Of a stretch of DNA of 64,000 nt, positions 33,981 through 46,161 are shown in pieces (positions within the stretch are counted from its first letter, which is position 1; each line of letters opens with the position of its first letter). The stretch spans positions 15,826,472-15,890,471 of the forward strand of contig JAAOOA010000060.1 in the NCBI GenBank assembly GCA_012861695.1, read 5' to 3'. Source of the stretch: Trematomus loennbergii. Taxonomy: Eukaryota; Chordata; Actinopteri; Perciformes; Nototheniidae. A program made the translations under genes and the position numbers. The notes under the pieces were generated by a model. That model had not been told where the DNA came from and made no database searches. It saw only the letters and a list, made by a program, of their open reading frames with translations.

Positions 33981-34410
33981 AGCAGCGACTGTATTCGTCA
34001 TGACACAGACAGTCTGTGTTTTGTACTTGTTTAACTTTTGTCCAGTTTCTGAACAGATATGAGGAGCTGTGAGTTCAGCTAACGGCTGATGTTTTTGGAC
34101 ATGTTGATGTGGTGAGGGTTGACAGCATGTCGAGGATAACATCATATGTATATCCTTTGTTAAAATATTCCCTTAAGATTTTCCATCTCTTCTTCCATTC
34201 TTTCCAACTCAGTTTACAATTTGTGCAGAAACAGCTGAATAGTACCAAACAGGAAATACGTTGCGCTGTCGGGTGCTGACCGATCACGATGCATCATTTC
34301 TTGACTGGCAGCAAAACAACCAATCACAGCAGTGCTTCTCCGGCTGGCTCTGTCCAATCACAAACAAGAAGTGTTATCCCTAAAGGAATACCCTTTCCGT
34401 AATTTTTGAA

Positions 34411-34534
34411 ATGCTGTAGTGTTTTGTGAAATGCTGTAGTGTTTTGTGAAATGCTGTAGTATTTTGTGAAATGCCGTAGCGTTTTGTGAAATGCTGTAGC
34501 GTTTTTAAATGCTGTAGTGTGTTGTGAAATGTTG
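34411..34534. repeat. 20-bp minisatellite, about six units
   Basis: The unit ATGCTGTAGTGTTTTGTGAA repeats six times with point differences and one short unit. The 64-residue minus-strand frame over it is repeat-derived, not a gene. Confidence 0.8.
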
Positions 34535-35029
34535 TTTTGACTTGCACTTCAGGGCCACCGTACAACCACATCAAGCATTATTTCTGAAACAGTATTGAGC
34601 TCAAACGCTTTCTCTCTCACGGGTTTATCACAAGGTGAGTACCTTTTATATCCGGCTTTTTTACACATATTCTCTCCAGTACAGCGTTAGCTCCGAGTGT
34701 TAGCAATGCTTGCTAATATAAACACAGACCATATTACTTCCAAAACACGTTGCATTGTTTCTGATACAGCGAAGTTTCTGATAAGGGACGATAGGTTGGG
34801 CTGTGGGCGGAACATTGCCAGGAGGTCAACGTAGAGCCAGCGCACATTTTAGTAATGTCGTAATTACCGCAGCAAATCTGGATCAGCTCCGTTTATCCCC
34901 GTTTTTAGAGATGTGGTTAAGGAAGAAAAGAGAGAGGGTTGTGTTTTGTGACGCTGCGTGAGTCTACTGACACACCGGGGACACATTTTGATGTATGAAA
35001 GACATCGAAAAGTGCATTTAGCATAACAG

Positions 35030-35290
35030 GTGATTTTTAAAGAATGAGTAGAAATACAAATTCTGCGAGATATCAAACTGTGAGCGACTCCGCTAACACG
35101 CTACAAAGGACGGAAGGAGAAGGATTTGTGTAAAATAACACAAGTTTATTCTTCAAAATAACAACATAAAACTCAATTAACACAAAAGCAGTAGGCCTAC
35201 AACGTTATCTCAATAATTTTCTGTGTCCAACACGTCCTCTCAGGACCTGCAGTAACCCTCCACCACATTTGGCAGGACGCTCTCTTTTGG
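35030..35290 (-). pseudogene. Relic of a second NANS last exon and 3' UTR
   Basis: On the minus strand, sequence ending at about 35246 encodes ESVLPNVVEGYCRS and a stop, against ESVLPEVVEGYCKKRKC in the NANS exon 6 tail. Further along, TTTAAAGAATGAGTAGAAAT matches the NANS 3' region at 12440-12460, in the same order and orientation. Upstream coding sequence is gone. It is most likely the debris of a tandem NANS paralogue. Confidence 0.6.
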
Positions 35291-36549
35291 GTAAAGGTTT
35301 TGAGACGGGTGACAAACTCTCATGCCAAGTGAAACCTGAAAAGATGCCTCAAATAAGTTTACTCTGTACTCTGATTTCAGGACCTGTCATGCATTTCAAT
35401 TTGTTTCTAAAATATAAAAGACAAAATTGTGTGGTAATGACAGCCATACTCGATAAATGGTTGCATTGATTTACGGTGATTAAAAGCAGACATACTGGAA
35501 ATGGGAATAATTATCCAGCACTTTCCCACCTATGTTTTTTTGTTTTGCATCAACAGTTTAATTAAAAAGGCTGAAATCTCAGAAACATTGATTACTGTTA
35601 AATGAAACACACATGTGGCACCTTATAATAAACTGCAGCATAAATGTCACATACCTATGGGCTTAGATTTGTCTCATAAATATTTGTGTGAACATAAAAG
35701 TAATTTGTGTGTAAATATGTGATTTGTAAATGTAAAACACCATCCACAAATGCATTTAAAAGATTTGCAAACTCACAAATAAATTTGCAAATGTAAAACG
35801 GATCTGCAAATGCGCAAAATATTTTCACAAATAAAAAAAAGATCTGTGAATACTATAATTAATTTACAAATAAACAAAAGGAATTTGTGAATATCTCTTT
35901 AACATTGACAACTTTCAATCAGGCATTTGTGAATCCATTTTGTATTTGTCAACCAAAAATGCGCTTGTGGATCTCAAATCTCTGCTTGTGGATCGTCTTT
36001 TTACACACACAGAGTATTGAGACAAACTTTCCGCCGGTCTCGACCGAAATCTGCTCGTGTCACTCGGTTATTTTCGGAAACCACGTGATGGCCTGCTGAT
36101 GACGACATTTCTGCATTTCAAGGTTTGAAAGTAAGAGCATGATGGCTTCCCTATGGAGTCGACGCTCGCAGCGCCATGTCGAAGTGCGCATATTCTACGT
36201 ATTTAATCAGATCTTTTAGATTATAAGGAGTACACATATCATGCAGATAACAATCGAATCGCTGGAACTGTAGCTTTCCAGCGGTATCTATTGTGAGACT
36301 TTACCCGACGACTCACAGCAGCCAATAAGGCCGCTCAAAGCAGCTTGACTTTGCGTTCCACTGTGTGGGATTTGGTTGTATCGTATGTCGGTCAAGTAAA
36401 TCTCGGCCGGGGCAGCTGCAGCTATGTTGGTCTGAAATGACAAATGGACACTCAAGAAATCACTAAGGACCTACCGACCAAGAAAAACATATAAACCACG
36501 TGTCTCCCATCAGTTAACGTATGTGAGGAAACAAGAGAGAGACTGAAAA

Positions 36550-36692
36550 ATGGCTAAAAAAAACATAACAGTTACGGACGCGCTAGAAAAGATTTTCGCT
36601 AGCACTCGTGAAAATGGAGCATCAGAACCGGAAGGCTTCAACTCTTCTGAAGAAGAAGAATACAGGGACAACAAGGATCCATTTGGACATGG
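36550..36692 (+). CDS. Acidic first coding exon of an element protein
   Basis: It encodes MAKKNITVTDALEKIFASTR, then SSEEEEYRDNKDPFGH and stops at GG|GTAAGTG, a good splice donor. An acidic N-terminus of this kind occurs in several transposase genes, including piggyBac types, but no catalytic part remains. Downstream near 37430-37500 one frame contains QQPAPLSWKTDKDPATPP, perhaps part of the next exon. I cannot assign a function. Confidence 0.4.
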
Positions 36693-37146
36693 GTAAGTGT
36701 AAATATTACAGTAATAGTGTACTTATAGTGTCACTTTTTCTTGGGACAAAATAGACTCTCAAATAGTTAACTTTTACTCTGTGTAAACGTTTTTTATGTG
36801 TAAAAGTTATTTTGATGTGTAAAAGTGAGGTTACATGTGTAGATGAAAAAATAATCGTTTATTCGTCCCACAACGGAGACATGTACAGTGGCTATAGACA
36901 TGTATTTTTATCATACTGTTTTGTACAGAGGGGACTTTGTTATAGAATTATTTATATGTGTGTCTGTGATTTTATACTGAATGTAAAGTAACTGGAAATA
37001 CCTGTGTGTGTGTGCACGAGAGAGAGAGACTCCTGCCCCACCTCCCAAACTTTCTTTTTATGTGTACATTGTTATTTGTGCTTAAGCAACATGCCACTTG
37101 AACTTTATTTCAATGAACTTAGTAGTCATTATTGTCCTACATTTTA

Positions 37147-37540
37147 ATTAGTTTTATAGAGAGGTTACACATCTGCCCGGGCCTAGCGGCCCACAGGCGG
37201 CATATATCACCAGGTCAAGATACACCTCGGCACTAAGGCCTCCACCACAGCCACCAGCATCAACTCAGCCATCAAGGAGGTCTCTTTTAGAACACATGTA
37301 CCCCCACACAGCCACCACCACCAACCCGGCAAGCATGGAGGTCTCGTAGAGCACATGTACCTCCCACACAGCCAGCAGCATCAACCCGGGACAATCAAAC
37401 GTACCTCCCTCCAACACAGCCACCAGCAGCCCTGCACCATCAGCCCCACCTGCACAGCAGCCAGCCCCACTGTCTTGGAAGACGGACAAAGACCCTGCCA
37501 CTCCTCCCCTGTCTTTACATTTATAATGAGTAGTTGGTTG
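37147..37540 (+). pseudogene. Pro/Gln/His-rich degenerate exon remnant
   Basis: Three imperfect direct repeats of CACACAGCCACCAGCA type fill this stretch, giving Pro/Ser/Thr or His/Gln-rich frames with stops in some. It ends with SWKTDKDP in one frame. It lies between the acidic exon and the nested element and probably derives from the same transposon gene. Confidence 0.35.
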
Positions 37541-37997
37541 AAAAAGTTCTGATATTGTAAATAGTGAGATTTTCCAGTTTCTTATATTTTTATAAATAGT
37601 TGGTGGAAAAAAACATATTTATAATACATTGTTGGTTGAAAAAGAGTTCTAACACTGAATTTGTATTTGAACACATCACACAACCTTGGTATGTCATATG
37701 TAATTCAGTCCTGATGTATCTCAGTCCCTGCTGTGGGGAATTTAAACATTTTCATTTTAGACATGAATTACAAAATGTATAGTGTTAGTCATATATTACA
37801 CTACTTTTGTGAACCTAAGACTTTGGTAACCAATCTAAAACACCAGAAAAATGGATGACATGAGTAAGTCTGTGTTTTCACAAGAGTTTTGAAGATTTAA
37901 AAAAAAAATCGGATGTCAAATGTTCAGCTTTAGAGCTAATTATCTCATCACACAGTGCTCTAAGGTGAGTGACTTTATACCAAGAACAGAGACTGTC

Positions 37998-39212
37998 CAG
38001 GGGCCTCATTTATAAACGGTGCGTACGCTCAAAAGATGGCGTGCGCCAGTTTCTACGCAATGTTTGCGATTTATAAAAAACAAAAAATAATAGTGGAAAT
38101 AATACCATAAATAAAATGTTACCTCTCATTTATCATATATGAAGAATTCATTTTCACAAATTGATTAAAGCCAATCTTAAAATGATTCAACAAACGCCTG
38201 TTTGAGACTCCTCAGTGCACACAAAAATATAACTTGGAGAAATAAATAAATACGGAAATGTTATTGATCACCCCTCGATTATGTTCTCTTGTTAAGACAT
38301 GTATTCTCATAAATGATGCGGTAAACAGAAGGACAGAATTACTGACGCCGTTTTGCATTTCTATAGGTTGTATAGATACAAGCATGGTTTTATATACTAT
38401 CGTGTTTAATCATGTTTTATGCCGTTCGCCAATAGACTACTTGATAAGTCGCTCGTAAAACACAGGAGGTATGGAAACTAAGAACACCATAGTGGTAAAT
38501 TGTACAGCTAATATAACACAACACATTAGTTGTATTTCCTTTAACTGGTGGATTATGGATATATAGTTGCTGATCGACAGCTGGAACACAAACCACCAAA
38601 TACAAAAACATAATTCAGATCCAGTCGTCATGACTCCACTCCGGAGGGATTCCCCGATCATTTCTTACAGTTTCTCATCAAGGGGGTGTCTCCTGTCCCT
38701 GGTACAAACACACTGCCTGAGGAAGGTTAGGCTATATGTATTTTTTTGTCATTAACCTTTTTCGGACCACTTGTTTATTTATTTTGGCAACGATCTGACC
38801 TCCATGCTGCTACTCTGGTTCAAACTGCATACACCAAACAATAGGATTTATCTCGACCTCCCCAAAATAACCAAAATCTGACACGGTGTGAGATGTCTTT
38901 TTTAGCTGTTCTGTCGTCATTTCCTGCGATCTTCTTCATGCAGTTAGTCAAAATGAATGAATGAATGGGCATTTCTTTTACTATTTATAGGCAAATATGG
39001 GCGTTACGTGAAGCCCGCAAAAGCTGCGCCGCATTTCGAGTTGATTGTGATTTATAAAGGGAAACCGGCGTAGGATGTGCCGTACGCAAGTCCTGCGCCG
39101 GTACGCAGTCTTTTATGAATCGGAAAATGTCTGTGCGTATTTATTTGCTTTGTCCTACGTAGGCAACCTTCCCACGTCAATCCTACGCAAGGCTTTATAA
39201 ATGAGGCCCCTG
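37998..39212. mobile_element. 1215-bp TIR element, intact copy
   Basis: Ends are CAGGGGCCTCATTTATAAAC and, on the other strand, CAGGGGCCTCATTTATAAAG, followed by GTACG-rich subterminal sequence. It is the complete version of the copy at 5994-9595. The minus strand has a short frame starting MKKIAGNDDRTAKKDI. I could not find a convincing target duplication. Confidence 0.7.
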
Positions 39213-39649
39213 AACATTTTGATATGTAACACACGGGTTGCCATGTATAACAAGTACATTTAAAAGGTGAGATCTAAAAAAAAGACTCAAGAGCGTTATT
39301 GCGCCGTTTTTGTATTACTATAATGAATATCAATACGTTAGCTACATTTTTTATCACCATCATGTTATAGTGATACAGTTAGTTTGTGTTAGTTTATTTG
39401 TTCAATACAGCCTATCTCGAGCACATACATTCTTATGCATTGATGTTGAAGTACTTAGGCTACGCCACTTTCGGGTCCCGGCGGGGGGCTACAGCTGGCA
39501 GCGAAGCAGCCCCAGAGATAACTCTTTCTTCATATTCTTTGTGTATTCATTCAAGCGGGTCAAAGTTACAAAGCACTTTACATTTTATTAATCGGCCTAG
39601 TTTACCTTACCAGTGCAGTGGTAAGATTATCTGTAGAAAAGCACCGTAT

Positions 39650-39650
<1 letters not shown>

Positions 39651-39689
<39 letters not shown>
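39651..39689. repeat. (GGCT)n microsatellite
   Basis: Nearly ten perfect units of GGCT. Confidence 0.95.
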
Positions 39690-39692
<3 letters not shown>

Positions 39693-40284
39693 TTATTAAT
39701 TAAATAAATTATAGTATTCACAGATCTTTTTTTTATTTGTGAAAATATTTTGCGTATTTGTAGATCCGTTTTACATTTGCAAATGTATTTGTGAGTTTGC
39801 AAAACTTTTAAATGCATTTGTGGATGGTGTTTTACATTTACAAATCACATATTTACACACAAATTATGTTTATGTTCACACAAATATTTATGAGACAAAT
39901 CTATGCCCATACATACCCCGCATCACCATTTTATTATGATTAACTGCTGGGACAGATTAATCCAAATAGAGATGATGGACATTTTACAAACCAGCCATGG
40001 CTCAAATTATGACAGGGCTGGTATTTCAAATAACACATTTAGTATACAGAATATAATTAAACAACTAGAGAATGCAATTCCTGAAGAAATTGCTAGTGGG
40101 AATGCTTTATGTTGAAAAGCTGACGCTGAATTGCTATGCTGAAATGTAATGTGTAAGAAGAAAGTGAAGAATTTAGATTGAAATGATACGTGAACACTGG
40201 GGGCTTGAATGTGTGATGAGTGAAGAAAAGAAAGTAAAAAGGCTTGGAAAAGCAGCAGAATATTTGAACTGCAAACTTTTGAAC

Positions 40285-43108
40285 TAACTTGATGGCGAAT
40301 GATCTCTCGCCATGCCAACGCATTTGATGACATCCCATAATACGCTTAGATGCGTTGATGGCTGCATCGTTACCAAACCTGTGAAATTTTGGGCCGTTTG
40401 GAGCATTTTCACTGAAGTTATGAGAAAACCGTGTTTCATGGTGAGCATTGTGTTGCCATGGCAACGGCATATCCCGTAGATGTCTTAACGGCTGGACTGT
40501 TAGCACACATGTGAAGTTTGAGCACTTTTTGAACATTTTCATAAGAGTTATAGCGACATCATGTTTTATGGCGAGGGATGCGTTCCCATGGAAACGGCAT
40601 ATGATGAAAGCCCATAATTGACGTAGAGCTGTTGAGGGCTGGACCGGTGATATACAAGCAAAGTTTGGGGGACGATCGGACCGTGTCCATTGGACTTACA
40701 GCGACATCGTGTTTTATGGCGAGTGGTCTGTCGCCATGGCAACGGCATTTGATGACACCCCATAATACGCTTAGATGCGTTGATGGCTGCATCGTTACCA
40801 AACCTGGGAAGTTTTGGGCTGTTTGGAGTATTTTCACTGAAGTTATGAGAAAACCGTGTTTCAAGGCGAGCATTGTGTTGCCATGGCAACGGCATTTGAA
40901 GAAATCTCAAAACTGTCCCGTAGATGTCTTCACGGCTGGACTGTTGGCACACATGTGAAGTTTTAGCACTTTTTGACAATTTTCATAGGAGTTATAGCAA
41001 TATCGTGTTTTATTGCAAGGGATGCGTTGCCATGGCAACAGCTTTTGAGGAAAACTCACTAATGGCACATAGACATGTTAAGGACTGGACCATTAACTGT
41101 CATCTGAAGTCTGGTGGTGTTTGGACCATTTGCATAGGTATCATGACAACATCGTGTTTTAAGGCGAGGGATGCGTTTCCATGGAAACAGCCTATGGTGA
41201 GATCTCAGATTTGGCGTAGAGCTGTTGAGGCATGGACCGGTGATATACAAGCGCTTTTGGGGGCGATCGGACCGTGTCCATTGGAGTTAAAGCGACATTG
41301 TGTTTCATGGCGAGGGATGCGTTTCCATGGAAACGGCATATGATGATACCCCATAATTGACATAGAGCTGTTGAGGGCCGGACCATTAACCATTATCTGA
41401 AGTCTGGTGCTGTTTGGACCATTTGCATAGGTATCACGACAACATCGTGTTTTAAGGCGAAGGATGCGTTTCCATGGAAACAGCACATGGTGAGATCTCA
41501 GATTTGGCTTAGAGCTGTTGAGGCATGGACCGGTGATATACAAGTGAAGATTCGGGGACGATTGGACCGTGTCCATTGGAGTTACAGCAACATCGTGTTT
41601 CATGGCGAGTGGTCTGTCACCATGGCAACGGCATTTGATGACACCCCATAATACGCTTAGATGCGTTGATGGCTGCATCATTACCAAACCTGTGAAGTTT
41701 TGGACCGTCATGGCGAGCATTGTGTTGCCATGGCAACGGCATTTGAAGAAACCCCATAATTGACGTAGAGCTGTTGAGGGCTGGACCGGTGATATACAAG
41801 CGAAGTTTGGGGGACGATCGGACCGTGTCCATTGGACTCAGGCTGGTGCCCCACAAGGACGAAAACGGGTTGTATCCGCATATTTCTCTTGCGTATAGCC
41901 CTTTTTGCCACACGAGGCCGTAACTAAACGATAGAAACGGACCCTGCAAACGATAACGGGTCCAAAGGTGGATAGATCTGGGAACGGAGCGCTCTGGGGG
42001 GTCATACGGCTCCGTGTGATCGCCTCTATACGATAATTTTGTGATAATGATGACGCAATAGCCCTGCCTCCCCCCACCTCTGCTGCTCACCCCCGCAAAA
42101 GTAAACTGCACACTGAATTCAGATTATTTATCTTTATCTCGATATGGACATAAACGCGAGTGAAGTCTAATCTGACAGGACGGAGACACGCAGCTCCTCC
42201 CGCTGTGATGCAGCGGGAGGAGCAAAACACACACTTCAAGTCAGATCATCACCCTTAGCTATTTTAATTAGCCTACCTCTCAAACTACCTAAACTAGTTA
42301 TAAATATATAATATATAATGTTACTGTCGGCCGGGTCACTCATTACTGGATCAGCTGCTGCATGAGACAGACACTGACGCTGTCAGAAGAGAGGAAAAAG
42401 AGAGGACAGGCTCCGTGTATTATATTATTATATATAGTCGTTATTCATTTGTTTTAAAGCTTAATAAATAACAAAGAAGACCTTTGACCGGCACTTTTAT
42501 AATTTTGTCCGGAAGTTTAAACTTTTACACACGTTGACCGGCGAAAAACTTTGCCCGGTTCCCTCGGCCCCCACCACGGTGAATAAACAGAAGGGCAACC
42601 ATGCTTCTTCGCTGCTTTTGTGGAGGAAGTTACAGCGCCACGTACAGGCTCGGCATATGTACTGCAGCTTTTTCCAGCGGTTGGAGCTAAACGGAGCTGT
42701 CTCGTGTGAACAGACACTATCCGGTGTATATTGCGTGTGGACGGAAGCTTTTTTGCGATTGCGATTGCGTTAATCCTATGCGTTTTGCCGTATGCGTTCC
42801 CGTGGGGCAAGCACCTTACAGCGACATCGTGCTTCATGGCGAGTGGTCTGTCGCCATGGCAACGGCATTTGATGACACCCCATAATACGGTTAGATGCGT
42901 TGATGGCTGCATCGTTACCAAACCTGTGAAGTTTTGGGCCGTTTGGAGCATTTTCACTGAAGTTATGAGAAAACCGTGTTTCATGGCGAGCATTGTGTTG
43001 CCATGGCAACGGCAATTGAAGAAACCCCATAATTGACGTAGAGCTGTTGAGGGCTGGACCGGTGATATACAAGCGAAGTTTGGGGGACGATCGGACCGTG
43101 TCCATTGG
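40285..43108. repeat. Tandem satellite, about 148-bp period, with X-box-like palindromes
   Basis: Thirteen units each contain a palindrome of GTTGCCATGGCAAC or GTTTCCATGGAAAC type. Motif starts are 40306, 40452, 40582, 40730, 40877, 41026, 41175, 41321, 41468, 41616, 41724, 42850 and 42997. Spacing is mostly 146-149, with shorter steps of 130 and 108 and an inserted element accounting for the jump after 41724. Two unit types alternate in parts (one with CCCATAATACGCTTAGATGC, one with GTAGAGCTGTTGAGG), suggesting a higher-order repeat. The many frames across it, all copies of one another, are not genes. Confidence 0.9.
41841..42815. mobile_element. 975-bp PIF/Harbinger-type MITE inside the satellite
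   Basis: Ends are GGCTGGTGCCCCACAAGGAC and, on the other strand, GGTGCTTGCCCCACGGGAAC. The right flank is TTA (42816-42818) and the left is TCA (41838-41840). The satellite consensus at this point reads GGACTTACAGCG, so TTA was the target and the left copy has since mutated. It is related to the element in NANS intron 5. Confidence 0.8.
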
Positions 43109-43501
43109 AGATGGATATCTGTGAAATTTCAAAACGTGAAGCATGTCAAGGAAGTTGAGTATCTGAAGTGTAATTTTTGTGTACTTTCGGGTTAATAATG
43201 TGGCCTTTTTGGCAGTTTAACTAAAGGTGTGCGGCTGCTACCGTGAGGAAATATCAGCCTGAAATTACAATGGGCTTTAATGGAGGCATGTTGAAAGTTT
43301 TTGTCACTTCATGCCCTCAAGAGGCATTTTGTTTAATTATTTGTCATTTTTCAAGCTACGAGATGTTTTCCTACGTTTGTCATGAAAAATTATGTCTCAG
43401 GAATGTAGGGTTTGGGAATTATGGCAGTTTAAAAAAAAAATATGAAGGGAAATTTCAAACTGTCCTCCACTCTAACTCTGACATCACGCACTCTGCAGCT
43501 C

Positions 43502-43538
43502 GGGGTCAAATTGACCCCGTTGGCGGTTCTAGTGTTAA
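43502..43538. mobile_element. Possible single terminus of a piggyBac-like element
   Basis: GGGGTCAAATTGACCCC, a palindrome, is followed by GGCGGTTCTAGTG and TTAA (43535-43538). On the other strand this reads TTAA, CACTAGAACCGCC, then the palindrome, a layout seen at ends of TTAA elements. The opposite end was not found. Confidence 0.35.
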
Positions 43539-44345
43539 CGAGCTGCGCAATGTTAAAGTTAAAATGTAAAAAATGTGATGAATTATGGGCTGTATCTCTG
43601 GAATTATGAAAGTTATGAATGAAAAAAGTAATAGCCATCGATTCCCGACCGAGCTGAACGTTTGAACGGAGTTTCTGCGATGTTCAATGCGGGAGGAGAA
43701 GATGTGCAAAATTCCGGCGGAATAATAAAGAATTTTGTGCGTAGAAGAACAGATAGTTGGATTGCTGTTAACAGCATTCCCACTAAATTACAAATGCTTA
43801 CACTGTCACATTTGACACTCGATACGGTTACTGAATTGAGGTACATCATACACCACAACTTGTAATACCATGCTGGGGACTAATTATCAGCATCCTGGAG
43901 AACTTGTTAGACTTGTCTTAGTTCTTTTATCTCTTACTGCATTCCTTTACTCTTTGTTAAACATGTATTTTCTTTCACACTCATACTATATTTAGCGATC
44001 CTGTATTTTGTTTCCTCATTCTCTACACGTTATCTCTCTATAATCAGGGGTGCACATAACTTTTTTAGTGTGTTACTCAGATGAGTGCCAGGAGACAGCG
44101 TTTGGTACTCGCCCCACACGAAGCGTGGTCCTCCTCAGTGTCTCCTTCACTGTCCTCTATTTACACTTCTTGCATGCTAGATGATAAAGATGATGAAGAT
44201 GCACCTCCCTGTCTCTTTTTAAGCCTCCGATTTGCCTTTCTCCAGAACTTGTTGCCAAAACTTTGAAGTCCTTGCATTTCCTGAGGCCAAGTTGAAGGAT
44301 CAAATACTAAGAAATGATCACATGACTTGAAGTCATATCTGATTT

Positions 44346-44697
44346 CAGATGTGGGAAGTTACTAAGTACACTTATTCAAGTACTGTACTTAAGTACAATT
44401 TTGAGATATTTGTACTTTACTTGACCTGGAGTAAATTCAGAAGCTACCCTGCAGTATACAAAGTCATTAAAAGTAGCTGCACCTTTACCAGCTTTGATAA
44501 CACTTTAATGATCAATCATTATAAAACATATCATATATTTATTCTGAAATTGACCAATCTGCACAATGACTACTTTTAGTACTTTAACTATATTTTGATA
44601 ATACTTTTCTAATTTTACTTGAGTAACATTTTGAATGCAGGACTTTTACTTTAACAGAGTATTCCTACACAAGATCTGAGTACTTCTTCCACCTCTG
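44346..44697. mobile_element. 352-bp Tol2-like hAT MITE
   Basis: Ends are CAGATGTGGGAAGT and, on the other strand, CAGAGGTGGAAGAAGTACTC. Inside are the TACTTAAGTAC and GTACTTTACTTGA motifs typical of Tol2-group subterminal DNA. The target is TCTGATTT on the left and TCGGATTT on the right (44338-44345, 44698-44705), one mismatch. Confidence 0.85.
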
Positions 44698-45774
44698 TCG
44701 GATTTCAAACTCTTCCATTAACACCCTGAGTAAGTTTGCAACTGTGTGTTTTACTCCACTTTGTTGTAAATAAAACTGTAGCAGCTTGACCACCACAGAG
44801 CGTGAACGTTTTGATCAGCTAATTTTGCGCAGTTGCGCGGGGCACAACATGTGCACAGGGGAGTCTCCCACTGCAGCCAGTTGGCGGAGCTTTGGCACAA
44901 TTATGTTGTTCATACCGACGTTAACCCTGTCTGTGCACACGGTGAACAACTCTGTCGTCCAGTGATCTAAGCCTCTGCCTCCTGTAAGCTTCACAGGTCT
45001 GTCGGTTATGTCCTGCGCGGCTCGCCCAGCTCCAGTTCAATCAGTCATAGAAAGTCCGAAGACTTTTAGCAGGGAGCGAAACGGCAACGTACAGTAGCTG
45101 CTTAATGTCTTTGTTTTTTTTTACATGTCTAGTAGTTCACTCCATTGAGTGTTGACAAGAAACACGTGTAGACGAAATATGTGTTTTGTTTTGATGTTTT
45201 GAGGTACGCAAAGGCGCGTAGGGACACGTTACGCAATTCAGATTTGTGCCGCGCATGCGTACCTGCGTACCAGATATGTGCATCCCTGCCTATAATCACA
45301 CACTAAACTGGTATACCTGTCTGCTTCTTGCTCTCTATCTGTCTCTCTCTCAATAGTGGTATGCTTTGTTCTTCCATATTGGCCAATATGCTGTCATCAT
45401 CCTCCACGTCTCATCCACTTTGATCTTCAGGCTGTCACCAGCAGCTGCATTTCCTCTGGAGTCATGCAACGTGGCTTGACATGATTCATCAATGCTGTAA
45501 AATAATAAACAAAGGAAAACACAGATGCAAGAGATGATAATTCCACATTTATTTTAAATTCACTGCATAAGAACTTGTATATCTAGTTCAATTGAAACGG
45601 GGAAGTTGTTATTCGTGAACTGAGCTTATTCAAATTATGCAAAGTAGCCTATTTGAAAATGTAAGCTGGGAGGTTTCTCCGAGAAAGCATAGAGTGCCAA
45701 CAATAAAAAAAACAGTGTTTCCAGTCAAACTGGTTTTATCCACAGCATTCAACAGGGGCCCAAGCTATTTTCTT

Positions 45775-45964
45775 TTACATTACATGTTACTTGTTAGACA
45801 TTTTTATCCAAAGCGACTTACTAATACTGTGGGCAATCCCCACAGGAGCAGTTTGGGGTGAAGTGTCTTGCGGACACAACGACATGCTGACTGCAGTGGG
45901 GTTTGAACCTATGCTCCCATGATCCGAACACCAACGCAGTTGTCCACTGCGCCACAGCTTCCCG
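45775..45964 (-). mobile_element. tRNA-derived SINE
   Basis: On the minus strand the head has an RNA polymerase III box A (TGGCGCAGTGG) and box B (GGTTCAAACCC). It is followed by CACTGCAGTCAGCATGTCGT and a tail with AGTCGCTTTGGATAAAAATG and CATGTAATGTAA, a common teleost SINE ending. A second copy is at 55315. Confidence 0.8.
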
Positions 45965-46161
45965 CCTTACTTACATAATGGAAGTAGTACCAGTCAGAGT
46001 TTAGAAATATTGTTACAATAAAAAGTCCTTAATTTATAAACGTAGGTGAACTTCCAAAAGTATTTCAAACTAAAAATAAAAGTGTCTGTAAGGAGGGGGG
46101 AAGGGTAGAATGAATGAAGAGGAGAGCGACACTGGGCAATCAAGGAGCCAACTAGGTTTAA

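Larger units (their letters stand above)
35655..39912. mobile_element. Long-TIR DNA element (about 4.3 kb including an insertion)
   Basis: The left arm (35655-35870; TATGGGCTTAGATTTGTCTC, then many short AAATTTGCAAATG motifs) is inverted at 39700-39912. CATACC lies outside both ends, a possible 6-bp target duplication. It contains a short acidic first exon and a Pro/Gln-rich remnant, and is itself interrupted by the 37998-39212 element. The family is not recognised. Confidence 0.65.

Noticed and set aside
40285..43108. Possible CRISPR-like array (short palindromic repeats at regular spacing)
   Set aside because: The spacers are themselves repeats of one another, the period is about 148 bp, there are no cas genes and the context is vertebrate. 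It is a satellite.
40093..43144. Numerous overlapping open frames of 100-170 codons in the 40-43 kb region, both strands
   Set aside because: All are translations of the same 148-bp satellite in different phases; they repeat the same peptides and have no start, splice or domain evidence.
45775..45964. Functional tRNA gene (boxes A and B present)
   Set aside because: There is no cloverleaf 3' half or acceptor pairing, and the sequence continues into a SINE body and tail; the same applies at 55315.
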